Of a DNA stretch of 64,000 nt, positions 1-10,982 are shown one piece after another. A program made the translations under genes and the position numbers. The notes under the pieces were generated by a model, which saw nothing but the letters and a program-made list of their open reading frames with translations, was not told where the DNA came from and ran no database searches. Source of the DNA: Homarus americanus (taxonomy: Eukaryota; Arthropoda; Malacostraca; Decapoda; Nephropidae). The stretch lies in assembly GCF_018991925.1 (NCBI RefSeq), contig NW_024732415.1, forward strand, positions 919,835 through 983,834. Reading direction: 5' to 3'. The number at the start of each line of letters is the position of its first letter. The stretch's first letter is position 1.

Positions 1-110
1 CAGAGTCGAGTTTGGTCTCTCGGAGATCAGATGGCTGGTGGGCAGATAAGAAGGGGAGTTAAGGAATCAATTATCTAGGATTGACTGAAACAATTCGGTG
101 GAGATATGTG

Positions 111-171
111 TGGTGTACGTGTGTGTGTACGTGTGTACGTGTGTGTGTGTGTGTGTGTGAGTGTGTGTTTA
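111..171. repeat. GT-rich microsatellite
   Basis: Interrupted (GT)n/GTAC tract. It lies in what is probably an intron of the cyclase gene. Confidence 0.9.
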
Positions 172-469
172 GAACGTGCATTATGTCCAGCATTATTTGG
201 CTCCTTCACATACACACACCCTCAACAACAAACACCTCCCCCGCCCTTTCCCACCTCACTCTCCACACCACACACCTCCTCCCCCCCACCCCCTCCACCA
301 ACACCTCCCCCCACCCCCTCCACCAACACACTCAATTAATCCTGCACTAAGGTTCATTAACAATCCGATTACACCTCACTAATGACTCGCTGGTAATAAC
401 AGAACAATATGGACTCCTATCTCGCTCCAACTGGCATAGAGAGGAGAGGATATATTCTGTGGCTATATA

Positions 470-850
470 TTTTGTTTTCTTTGTCTCTCTATTTATCTAT
501 TTCTCCTTTTCTCTGTCGTTCTTTATCTCTATTCACTCTTTCCTTCTGTCTCCCTCACTTCTCTCTTTATCTGTATTCTCTTTATTTTTGTCTCGCTCTC
601 TCTCTCACCCCTCTCTCTCTCCGTCACCCCTCTCTCTCCCTCACCCTCTCTCTCTGCCCCTCTCTCTCCCTCACCCCTCTCTCTCTCCCTCACCCCTCTC
701 TCTCCCTCACCCCTCTCTCTCTCCCTCCACCCTCTCTCTCCCTCACCCTCTCTCTCTCTACACCCCTCTCTCTCCCTCACCTCTCTCTCTCTCTCCCTTA
801 CCCCCCTCTCTCTCCCTCACCCCTCTCTCTCTCCCTACACCCGTTCTCAC
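470..850. repeat. CT/CCCTCT polypyrimidine minisatellite
   Basis: Long pyrimidine tract built of CTCTCTCCCTCACCC-like units of about 15-17 bp. Open frames here in several phases are products of the repeat. Confidence 0.9.
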
Positions 851-992
851 TCTCTGGTGGATCAAGTAAATCCACCAATGGCTCCCACGAGATAAAACCA
901 ACAGACTGCCAGACTGACTTAGACCGCCAGATGGATAGTTGTGATTCGTACGTTTGAGGGGATGTTTAGCTGACTTGAGGGTGATCCATGAT

Positions 993-1545
993 TCTTTGTC
1001 TCTCTCTATCTCTCTTTAATATCAATCTCACTCTCTTTCTTTTCATCTTTATTCTCTCTCTCTCTCTCTCTCATTCTTTCTATCAATCTCTATTCTTTCT
1101 CTCTCATTCTTTCTACCAATCTCTCTCTCTTTATGTTTCTCTCTATCTTTAGTTCTCTTACCCTCTCTCTTTCTCTATCAATTTCCTCCTTTCTCTCGCT
1201 CGTTATCTCTATTCACTTTCTTTCTCTTTGTCTCTACTAATCTCCCTCTACTCTCTATCTTTCTATTTTCTCTCTCTCTCATTTATAGCGGCTATCAGAG
1301 AAGCATCCAGAGTCATTTCTTGCCCATTAATCACCCCTGACCTCTTCCTTGACCCCCTGACCTCCTTCTTGACGCCCTGACCTCTTCCTTGACCCCCTCA
1401 CTTCCTCCTTGACATCCCTGACCTTCCCTTTGATCCTCCTGACCTCCTCCCCGACCCCTCGCACCTCCTTCTCGACCCCCTGACCTCCTCTACGACCCCT
1501 CTCACTTCCTACTTGAACTCCCTGACCCCCCTCACTCCCTCAAGC
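993..1545. repeat. CT-rich tract followed by degenerate CCTGACCTCCTCCTTGAC repeats
   Basis: CT microsatellite to about 1290, then roughly a dozen degenerate units of 17-20 bp (GACCCCCTGACCTCCT type) at 1330-1545. No exon signals were seen. Confidence 0.75.
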
Positions 1546-1659
1546 ACCACAACATCCTCCTTATCCCAGATAATTCTCGACCGGTCTGACCACGGAAGAC
1601 TTTGATTGGCTAGTTGCTGGTGACGTGAATCCTGATTGGTTAAGACGCTCTTGACGCGA

Positions 1660-1866
1660 ATTTTAATTGGATGAAAACCAGTGACATAACAAAATTTAGA
1701 TTCAATGACTGGCTGAGCGCTGGTGACGTATCAAAATCTAGACTTAATGATTGACTGAGCACTGGTGACGTAACAAAATCTAGACTCAATGATTGGCTGA
1801 GCACTGGTGAAGTAACAAAATCTAGACTTAATGATTGGCTGAGCACTGATGATGTAACAAAGTGAG
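1660..1866. repeat. 42-bp minisatellite carrying CCAAT and CRE-like motifs
   Basis: Between four and five copies of a 42-bp unit. Most copies contain GATTGGCTGAG (inverted CCAAT box) followed a few bases later by GGTGACGTAAC (CRE-like), then AAAATCTAGACT. Divergence is modest, with substitutions such as GACGTA to GAAGTA or GATGTA. Confidence 0.85.
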
Positions 1867-2164
1867 CATAACGGAGCCACAATTATCGTAACAACTGTGA
1901 CCAAAATAATAACACCTTACGGGTACTCGGTGTAACATGCGAACTCAATAAATACAATGTTGTCACGACTGTGACAATGGTGGGAGTAAGAGGGATAATT
2001 ACCTATACCTGACAGTGCCACAAGTAGTAGGTAAGTGTAACAAGGTAGGTAGGTAAGTGTCTCAAGGTAAGTGCTGCCACAAGGTAGGTAGGTAAGTGCC
2101 ATAATGACTCAGCTTACTGCCAGAGCCAATAATTGGTCTGTGTTCACTTCCTTATGTTTACATT

Positions 2165-2270
2165 TCGATTCTGTGTCCTTGAGACTTCAAGGTGAGAGCA
2201 TAACCGGTTAGCCACTTTACACCAGCTCCTCCTTCTTCTACGCCTTCAGGCATTATGAAAACCTAAACTA
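2165..2270 (+). pseudogene. Decayed tandem copy of the cyclase exon start (pseudo-exon)
   Basis: This stretch resembles 2285-2400 along its length: same order of sequence, same pyrimidine-rich tract, same CAG acceptor (AG at 2248-2249) and the same first codons. It would read G-I-M-K-T and then TAA (2264-2266) where the real exon has TAC (Tyr). The reading phase is identical to the real exon. It looks like a 133-bp tandem duplication whose coding part has decayed. Confidence 0.7.
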
Positions 2271-2382
2271 GAATTGACTATAAGTGTATATTTTCGATCC
2301 TGTGAGCCTCAAGTTTTCCAAGAGAGTGAATAACCAGTAAACCAATACACACCATCTCCACCTCTTTCTTCTACTCCGTCAG

Positions 2383-2763
2383 GTATTATGAAGACCTACT
2401 GGTTGACTGACTGCGAGGGGCGGCCGTCAGTAAAGGGTCAAGTCACACTACCTCAGTCCATCGTCGCTCAGGACGTGGCAGACCAACGGCGTGGCTCCAA
2501 CGTCTCGAGGAACTACTCACCCATTACCTTCGAGGACGTGGCCCGCCGCTCCCTCACCAACACTCCAACACCCTCCCTCACTCCTGCCGCAGCTGCACTA
2601 CCACCACCACCCACCAATCAGATACCGCCACCCACGCCCACCACCAATAATCAGATACCCCATCCACCGCCACCCACTGCCGCCCATCAGATGCAGCCGC
2701 CCACCGCCAACTCTCATGTGGGTCCTCTCGAGGTGTCTAAGGGCGGCCCAGAGAAACCCAGAG
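2383..2763 (+). CDS. Penultimate exon: end of cyclase domain plus proline-rich tail
   Basis: The acceptor AG is at 2381-2382 after a pyrimidine-rich tract, and the donor is GAG|GTAAGAA at 2763/2764. The exon opens with two bases completing a codon (x-GT, probably Gly), then I-M-K-T-Y-W-L-T-D-C-E-G. The tail contains PPPP runs, repeated NNQIP/NQIPPP and several TP/SP sites, and is predicted to be disordered. It ends in phase 1, which matches the next exon. A decayed duplicate of the exon's front end lies 133 bp upstream. Confidence 0.75.
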
Positions 2764-2841
2764 GTAAGAATGACTCGATAGATAGCTAGATAGATAGAGA
2801 TAAATAAATATAAATATATAGATTGACAGAAATAAATATAG

Positions 2842-2872
<31 letters not shown>

Positions 2873-3501
2873 TAGATAGATCCAGTAAATAGATAGATAG
2901 ATAGACAAACAGATAGATACCAAAGCAAACCACACTTAAATCTTAATCCAATTGTCATTATAAACAAAAAGTCATTTTATTTCCCAGTACGACCATCTCC
3001 CGTCCTTAAGCCACCCTAGAAAAAAAAATATTTCTTACCTATTTCCTCACTATGGGGGCCTGTCATTGGCTACTACTGCATGGACGTAAACAGCTAAGGA
3101 AGGCGTACCGTAAGGGGAGATGTGGGGCCCTAATTTGTTTTTTTTGTTTTTTGTTTGTGTAGTGTTTTTTTTTTGGGGGGGGTTGGTGGGGGAGGCGGGG
3201 GAAGTTAGGGTACTAGTGACGTCATAGAGAAGGGGCACAGGGGGTCTAGCGGTTGGGGTGAGAGTTAATGTTTTGTTACCGTCTAGGAATATCAATAAAG
3301 GGATTAATGCACACTCTTTTTTTCTTTCTTTCTTTCTTTGGGAATAGTAAATATGTCCCAAGTGTTTGTGTGTGTGTGTATAGTTGTGTGTCTGTGTGTA
3401 TGCGCGTGAGACTATGTATTTCTGTATTTCTATATGTATGTACTGTATGTATGTATGTATGTATGTATGTATGTATGTATGTATGTATGTATATATGTAT
3501 G

Positions 3502-3535
<34 letters not shown>

Positions 3536-4356
3536 TGTATGTAGTCCAGCATCTCCTATCCATGTTGTTGATCGCTTTAAACTCTAAAACAATAACTCTC
3601 CCTTTGGCTCAGTCTCCCTTCTGTGATGTCTTTCCAGAACCTGTCATCCTTATCCCAGAGCCGATAGAGTAAACACTACTCGTCAGGTAAGGGGAGGATA
3701 AGATGCACATACATACATACATACATACACACACGCCGCTACAACCACCAACACTACTACCTCCAATATAATGAATATCCCAACCACCATTATAGCTATC
3801 ACAGCGACCACCACCATCACCACAACTACTACTATCACCACAATCATTACAATCACTATTACTACTAAAGCAACCACCATTACTATCACCACCACCCTTA
3901 CTACAACGACCATCACCGCCACTACTACCAGCACCAGCATCACTATTAGTAGCACTAGCATCTACACCACCGCTATAACTATTGCTAGCATCAGCACCAC
4001 CTCCACCACTGTAACTACTAGTAGCAATAGCGCCACTACTACTACTACTACTACCAGCATCTGCACCATTACCAGTACCTCCACCACTACTACTAAAAAC
4101 ATCAGCACAATAAACATTACTGCTACCACAACCACCATCACCACCACTACTACCATCACACAATCACTACCAAAAAGCACTAAGAAAAATCATGATCGAT
4201 AAAAACTTCATTCATCAGTAGTGAATATTTCTTCTCATTATTCATTAAGGTAACACCACTTTGGTTAATTAATTATTCACATACAGGTGTTCTTACCTTT
4301 ATTTTCTCTTATCGTTTTTTTCTCCCCATCTTTGTCTCTGCATGTATGTATGGAAG

Positions 4357-4387
<31 letters not shown>

Positions 4388-5107
4388 GTATGTATGTATG
4401 TATGTATGTATGTAAGTAAATAATCCTCAAACTACCATTTTCTTCGCCTACACAAGACAGTAGATCAGAATATTTGATAACAAGGAACAAACAACTGACT
4501 CCTCAATGAAGTTTCCCGCCAAAAACACTTAATTATTTTGGTCAACAGCTGATCAATATAAACAAAGCGAACGCGCGAAAATCCCACCTGCCCACTTGTA
4601 CGCATTATAGACCACATACTGAACATAGGCATACGCACACATATATACGCATACATACACACACAGGTCACGTACACACACGATGCAGCTTCCCCTTAAT
4701 ATAAATCTCCCTCAAAAGCCGGCCATGAGCCTGACTGATGCCGCCCCCATATTTCATCGTCAGGATCTCTCTCACCCCACTTCACCTCATCACCCCCTCC
4801 CTCCCCCCTTGACATCCCTCCCCTCCCTCTCAACACCTCTCTCCTCTTCCTTTCCCTCCTCTTCCCCCTCCCCTCTCTTCATCCTCCTGCCTTCCCTTTC
4901 ACCACCCCCTCCCCTTCCCTCCCTTCTCAATACCACTCACCCCTACCCCTTCAGTATCCCCCTCCCTTTCCTTCCCACTCAACACCTCCTTGACTTCCTC
5001 CTAAGCACTTCCCTACCTCACCTTTCCCCCCCCTCTCCTACCCCTCTCTCAATACCCCTTTACTTCCATCCAAGCACCCTCCCCTTATATCCTCTGGAAA
5101 CAAAGAC

Positions 5108-5173
<66 letters not shown>

Positions 5174-5290
5174 GTTAATATCCTTTTTGCAGTTTAAATA
5201 AAACTCCTCACTGAACTTTGCCCTTATTTTCGTATTCAGTTTGTGCCGGAATAAAACTGTTTAACCTCGTTTGTCAGGATAATTCCCAAG

Positions 5291-5356
<66 letters not shown>

Positions 5357-5391
5357 AAGGAAGCCCTAAGCTGTATACTCAAAATTAATTA

Positions 5392-5431
<40 letters not shown>

Positions 5432-6558
5432 CTGGCGTGTAGCTGTGGGGGCAGGGTATTGCTTTCGGTCCTGTCTGTCTGTCTGTCTTTCTGTGAGTGT
5501 CTGTCTGCTTACCTCTGTGTTTGTCTGAGCACAAACACTCATACAGCATCCAGCATCACACAGATGTAAGCATAAATTAGTTAGGTTTGGTTAGGTTAGG
5601 TTAGGTTAGGTTAGGTTAGGTACAGGTGGTACAGTTTCACACATTAACTGGAGGTAACAAGGAACATAAAGAACCATTGTGTAGTGAGGTATAGTCAGGT
5701 AAATAACAATAGACCGTGTACAGGTGTGTTGTAATCCTGGAGGGGGTGAGGGGGGTGAGGGTGTGCGGATGTAAGGGGGTAAGGAGGTGAAGGGGGCGGA
5801 GGGGTCAGGGGGTTAGGGAATGAGGGGATGAGGGAATAGGCCAAAAGTCTTAGGTAAACACGACAATAACAGTGGTTCTCTGGAGTGTATCTGTACATAC
5901 ATGTAATTTTTCGTGTAAATATTGACCTAACCTAACCTGACCCGACCTAACCTATCCAAACTTAACCCAACTTAACGTAACCTGACCTTACCTAACCCAG
6001 CCTAGCCTAACCTAATCTAACCTAACCTAAACAGTCATAATAGTGTATCGTCATCCTCCTCCTCTTGCCCATCACACAGGCCGTACTTACTCCAACGTGG
6101 GCTTCTCTAACTCAGCACTGCCCATCATCGACGGCCTGACGAAGCCCTCCCCGACGGAAGAGGCCCAGGTACAGATACCCACCGCGCAGGAGCTGATGGA
6201 GAGGGTCAGGAGCACCACCCACGAGAAGCCTCCTCCTACCAGCCTCAACCACCACCACCAACAAAACTTCAACCACAAACCTTTCGTCAATAACACCAGC
6301 AACCCAACACAACCACAGAGACAGAACACACCGCTACCAGACGTCCTCATCGACAACCACTACACCCACAACGATACTAAGACGGGCCTCAAACTGCCGC
6401 ACGAGGTGGTGAAGGTGGTGACGCCACTCAACGATAGGGTGGTGCATGTCGGAGGCAGCGTCGAGATGGTAGACCGAGGGACATCACCGGTCGTGGCTCA
6501 CACCTCCACCTTCACCACCAAGAGCCGCATACAGAGCCACACCTGCATCGTGCTCTAA
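2383..6558 (+). CDS. 3' end of a probable membrane guanylate cyclase gene (last two exons)
   Basis: Two exons (2383-2763 and 6080-6558) join in phase 1 to give about 286 residues ending at TAA 6556-6558. The only family signal is at the very start, where GIMKTYWL matches the KGxxxTYWL sequence that closes the catalytic domain of receptor guanylate cyclases, which make cGMP from GTP. Everything after it is a low-complexity tail rich in Pro, Asn, His and Thr, ending CIVL. The catalytic core, kinase-homology, membrane and ligand-binding parts would lie on exons left of the window. Long C-terminal tails after the cyclase domain are known in some arthropod receptor cyclases. Coding status is well supported by splice phase and open frame; the family call rests on about eight residues and is tentative. 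Confidence 0.6.
2785..2925. repeat. GATA/GACA microsatellite
   Basis: Compound (GATA)n and (GACA)n tract starting about 20 bp after the donor at 2764. Confidence 0.9.
3434..3543. repeat. TATG tetranucleotide microsatellite
   Basis: About 27 TATG units with a few TATA interruptions. The same motif recurs at 4338-4417, and its complement at 3705-3732. Confidence 0.95.
3770..4175. repeat. ACC/ACT/ATC trinucleotide-rich block
   Basis: About 400 bp of interrupted trinucleotides. The open Thr/Ile-rich and Gly/Ser-rich frames on the two strands follow from the 3-bp period and are not taken as genes. Confidence 0.85.
5107..5171. repeat. GA microsatellite
   Basis: Nearly perfect (GA)n of about 32 units after a 300-bp C/T-rich tract. 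Confidence 0.95.
5294..5355. repeat. GT microsatellite
   Basis: Perfect (GT)n of about 30 units, followed 40 bp later by (ATT)n at 5394-5428. Confidence 0.95.
5583..5620 (+). repeat. Interstitial TTAGG telomere-like tract
   Basis: About seven TTAGG units, the arthropod telomeric pentamer. The complementary, degenerate CCTAA form fills 5925-6031. Confidence 0.85.
6080..6558 (+). CDS. Terminal exon: tail ending in CIVL
   Basis: The acceptor is CACACAG at 6073-6079. The exon starts in the phase needed (GGC Gly, then RTYSNVGFSNSALP). It encodes 158 residues: a moderately complex first part (SNSALPIIDGLTKPSPTEEA), an Asn/His/Gln/Thr-rich middle, a more ordered part (LPHEVVKVVTPLNDRVVHVG) and the end TTKSRIQSHTCIVL. 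The last four residues fit both a CaaX prenylation box and a class II PDZ ligand. No clear AATAAA was pinned down downstream. Confidence 0.75.
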
Positions 6559-8469
6559 CACCTGTACATACTGTACACACATACACACCTGTATACACAC
6601 ACACACAGCTATACATGATGGTAGCAGGCACACCTCTTGGGCAGTATAGCGTCGTGTAGCACAAGTATGGACGATCCAATGCCATATATAGCACATGATA
6701 TAAAGGCTATACGTGTTATATCTCAGTGTAGTGTACTTGTGGATGATATCAGGTGGCACTCTTGTGGATGAATGATATCTTTATATAGCCACACTTACAG
6801 AGGATATAGTCGCCCAGTAACTCGTGTATGATATATCGTATATCGTCCCACTCGTGGAAGACATACCGATATGTCGCCTTATAGTAACACACACACCCAC
6901 CTGTAGAAGATAGCCTGTGGTTATGGCACACCTGTAGACTAATCTAATGAAACAGAACACGTGTTGACGGTCTTCATGCCGTCTCAACATAACACAGGTG
7001 TTGCCCAGGTTAATTAACTCACTTGTCACCTGTAAAGGGAGATATATCCCCTAGAGTTACCTGTATTATACGTCTAATAGGTGTAAACAGATGTAAACAA
7101 TAGTTCTAAACCTCACTTGGGATTATACATATACATAAATAATGATCATCAGTGCAAAATATGAACCAGGAAGGTATACATTTTACATATACCTGCGTCA
7201 GGAATGCGTCCATATTATTATTATATACCTGCTTTTATCACCCATTCATAGCTCTCGGTACTCACGACCCGTCAAGGTGCGGTACCGAGAGAAGGTTAGT
7301 GTAGAGATGAAGGTAAACAAAAAGACAACAAGTGTGTTTGTATTCTCATCCATGACTTTTGTTTTGTTTATAATTTTGCAATAATCAAAAGACTCTCACC
7401 CTCCTCCCCTCTCTCTCTGCCTCTCCTTCTCTCTCTCTGTCCCTCCCACTCTCTATCTCTGTCCCTACCCCCTCTCTTTGTCCCTCCCACTAGCTACCTC
7501 TCTGTCCCTCCCACTCTCTATCTCTCTCTGAACCTCCCCCCCTCTCTCTGTCCCTCTCACTAATCCCCTCCTCTCTCCTCCCTCTCTGTCTCCATCCCAA
7601 CCCCCTCCCTCTCATTGTAGTCTAACTCCCAGGGCATTTAATTTATTCGCTGTTTGATGCAGTATATAATAGAGTAGCGATTATGGCGTAGTGTAGCGGC
7701 AGCATCTCAAAGACCTGGTTGATCCAGGTGTAAAAAACGACTAATTGCTTTTTATTTTTAATTATTTTTGGGGGTCATTATTAAACTGGTTCCCTATCGT
7801 TATGTTTACAAAGACTCGAGATATATAATGACTGAACCACGGCGCCGGAATGACTGATCAACTGTCTAAACTGGTGGACATATATACCAGTCACAAACCA
7901 GTTCCACGTCTCGCCTACCAAGAGTTAAATGATCAGACGCCATTATCCAGTCAGTCTATACCTGTTGGCCCATTACTCAACATGACATCAGGGAACCAGG
8001 ACCAGCGCTTACGTGAAGGATATTCTGTTTTCCCCTTTAGTGTATGGTAAAAAAAAATGTATATTTAATGTATACATAGACTAAGACAAACTTGTATTTA
8101 TTTCTATTGATGTTTGATGTATTGTGGTAAGGAGTTTCACTTAGGGAGCCTTTTTTAGCATTAAGTATACTTATACAGTACATATGAGGGTTGATCCAAT
8201 GTATATACCAACCATGTATATTAATTAAGAACCGTACCTACACCAATGGCATTTATATATAGATAGATAGATATATATAAACATTTTTAGCTATACGATG
8301 TTTGTTTGTTTGTTTGTATGTTTGTTTGTTTCGGTGTGTAGTTGTTAATTATCTAAGACAAACTCACTTAAACACGGAAAAAAACACATATTTTCGCTCA
8401 AACACAAAAAAAAAATGAATTTTATCTTATTCAAAAACACTGCCAAAAAACCCCACCAATATTGTTTTA
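6559..8469. other. 3' flank of the cyclase gene, no gene seen
   Basis: Holds a short CA tract near 6595, many short diverged GATATC/TATATC stretches (6700-6880), a CT-rich block (7398-7612) and GTTT repeats near 8300-8330. Part of it is presumably 3' UTR, but the poly(A) site could not be fixed. Confidence 0.5.
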
Positions 8470-8489
8470 ACATTAGCAGCAATTCTCTT

Positions 8490-8880
8490 TACCCTTTGAG
8501 GACGATGGTTTAGGCTATAAAAATTAAACCAACTTCATCAAAGGGTTAAAACTTAAACCATCGTCCTCAAAGGTTAAAACTTAAACCATCGTCCTCAAAG
8601 GTTAAAACTTAAAACCATCGTCCTCAAAGGTTAAAACTTAAACCATCGTCCTCAATGGTTAAAACTTAAATCATCGTCCTCAAAGGTTAAAACTTAAACC
8701 ATCTTCCTCAAAGGGTTAAAACTTAAACCATCGTCCTCAAAGGTTAAAACTTAAACCATCGTCCTCAAAGGGTTAAAACTTAAACCATCGTCCTCAAAGG
8801 TTAAAACTTAAACCATCGTCCTCAAAGGGTTAAAACTTAAACCATCTTCCTCAAAGGTTAAAACCTAAACCATCGTTCTA
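8490..8880 (-). repeat. Minisatellite of the TTTGAGGACGATGGTTTA family
   Basis: About a dozen tandem 26-29 bp units reading AACCATCGTCCTCAAAGG on the plus strand, preceded by one unit in the opposite sense at 8496-8515. The same core in the other orientation makes the large array at 31001-31865. Confidence 0.9.
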
Positions 8881-9034
8881 TACCCCCACTAGAACAACAC
8901 CCCTTTACACATACCTACTAGAACACCCCTATTAGAACACTACTCTCACTAGAACATCCCCAGAATACCACCGAAGAACAATGTTTTGTTCTCTCCTAGT
9001 TTACACATTATTCAAATATACCCAAAAGTTCTAT

Positions 9035-9165
9035 ACATGCACCCGCACTAAGTGAACTCTCATACACCCGCACTAAGTGAACTCTCATACACCCGCACTA
9101 AGTGAACTCTCATACACCTGCACTAAGTGAACTCTCATACACCCGCACTAAGTAAACTCTTTCAT
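9035..9165. repeat. 28-29 bp minisatellite
   Basis: Five near-identical units containing CACCCGCACTAAGTGAACTC. Confidence 0.9.
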
Positions 9166-10982
9166 ACACCACTGGATCATTCATCGCCTCCTGATACCCG
9201 CCCTGACACCGGCCATTTTCACCCACATTATATATGAGAAAGAACCGAGTTTGTTTGGTAAAGTAGATGATTATTATTATTATTATTATTATTCACTATG
9301 ATGGAAATTTAATTGGATTTTCATTTTGTTTTTCAGTTTATCGTTTTTTGGGGGTAAATTATAAATGTATGTATTATTTTCACCGTGAAAATCCTACTTT
9401 GTCTGTCTCTTTAGGCTTGATGCGCTTTTGTTTATTTATACACGTTGCTGTACTGTTCCCCTAATGAAGCTCTTCTGTATACATAACCTATTATCATCAC
9501 ACACACAGTACGGTGGCTATATCAAAGCCATTTTCTTATCATAATCTCTTCTTCTAATTTTCTATACTGTTCTCTTGGGCGACACCATAACAAACATTAA
9601 TCCTTCTGACAATCCCAAAGTGTAGTAACCATTATCTACCATCACTGTATCTTGTCGAGGTTAGCAAATTGTGGTTATGATTCAATTATGACAGCCTCGT
9701 CCGCTCTGCCCCATTAAAACTGTCATTCTAATTTGTCTTGTGAAAATTATTAATACTGAATGTTTAAAAAAAAAATCATATCTACGTTTGTGTTTACCGA
9801 ATCCATTGAAATTGAGTATTATTTTATATATAGTTATTATGTTACGCGTTTAAAGACCTTAATATTTGTTGGTGTAGTAATGAAAGTCCTTGAGGATTTT
9901 ACGCTTTCATAATATCGATACCTACGGCACGCAGTCTTATTACTGTGCCTTAAATCATAGTGAATGAATCGTCAAAAAAAAATATCATGTGTCTATAATT
10001 CTATCAAATTAACCACAGCGATCATGTAGATTATTAGCCTAGTACAGAAAAAATGATGGAACACGTAGTGATATTTTGCTAATTTCCTCAAATAGCTTGG
10101 CAAATACAAACACTGATAGGCTACCCAACACACACACACACACACACAACTGTCACGTCTTAGATTGTAATCCTTATAATACATAGATGATGCATTTCAT
10201 TGTGTGTGTATTAAGTATACATAGTTTGACTGTACGGTTACCACTCATTAATGGTAGAATTAACGAATGTGTCTCAGAGTATATGCGTTAGAAACTGTTG
10301 ACTCACGCGACAGGAGGATCGGAACCTTAACGGACTGTACAGTATAACGCTTTTCTTTTGTGTTTTTTTCAATCCTTTATACTTTCACGTCGCTCTAGTC
10401 TTTACCATGTTATTAAAACTAGATGTCATATGGTAGTAATTCTCAATACCAATGAAGAATATTGAAGAATATTTTTACCTGAATGTTAGTAAAATAGAAA
10501 ATAAACCAACGATTGCTATTTTTTCCCACCGAATCGTGTTTTAACGCCTTGAGTACGATGACTTTAGCCCTCCACTTGAGTACGATGATTTAATCCGAGT
10601 ACAATGCCCTAACACCCTCATAGTAAAGAGTACCATCTCACTCAAGTTATCGTACTCAAGAGGTTAAAAATCTCAATTATATTCTTAACTAACAGCTAAC
10701 CTAGGGAGTGTTTAGACATGTATTAAGAAGACTGTAGTAAGCTGTATAGACCAAATGATAAATATAATATAAATATATAAATATAAATATATATTTTTTT
10801 TCAGCAGTGCAATACACAAGGCCCCCCCTATACCAAAGCCGATGTGATAGTTGATAGATGAATAAAAAAAATACCGTCTCACTGTAAAAGGTTCTTCATT
10901 ATCCCCATCTTTATTCACTATTACTAGCTATATGAAATAATAAGTTATCATATTACATTATATATATATTAATATAATTGTC
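9166..10982. other. AT-rich spacer, no gene seen
   Basis: AT-rich sequence with a short ATT tract (9270-9292) and CA tract (10130-10148). Three degenerate TTGAGTACGATG units related to the GAGGACGATG family lie at 10555-10605. No exon-like open frame was found. Confidence 0.5.

Larger units (their letters stand above)
2764..6079 (+). other. Last intron of the cyclase-like gene
   Basis: This 3.3-kb intron is largely microsatellite: GATA/GACA (2785-2925), TTTC (3320-3340), TATG (3434-3543), ACC/ACT trinucleotides (3770-4175), TATG (4338-4417), a C/T-rich tract (4755-5095), GA (5107-5171), GT (5294-5355), ATT (5394-5428), TTAGG (5583-5620), a G-rich tract (5737-5845) and degenerate CCTAA (5925-6031). 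No further exon was recognised. Confidence 0.7.

Noticed and set aside
409..957. Long Ser/Leu/Pro-rich open frame
   Set aside because: Entirely CT/CCCTCT repeat; frames are open in several phases because pyrimidine runs lack stop codons.
3609..4202. Gly/Ser-rich (minus) and Thr/Ile-rich (plus) open frames
   Set aside because: Trinucleotide-repeat products with no domain, splice context or start support.
7850..8050. 66-codon open frame of mixed composition
   Set aside because: Not low complexity and has a plausible ATG, but lies alone 1.3 kb after the cyclase stop with no similarity I recognise and no further support.
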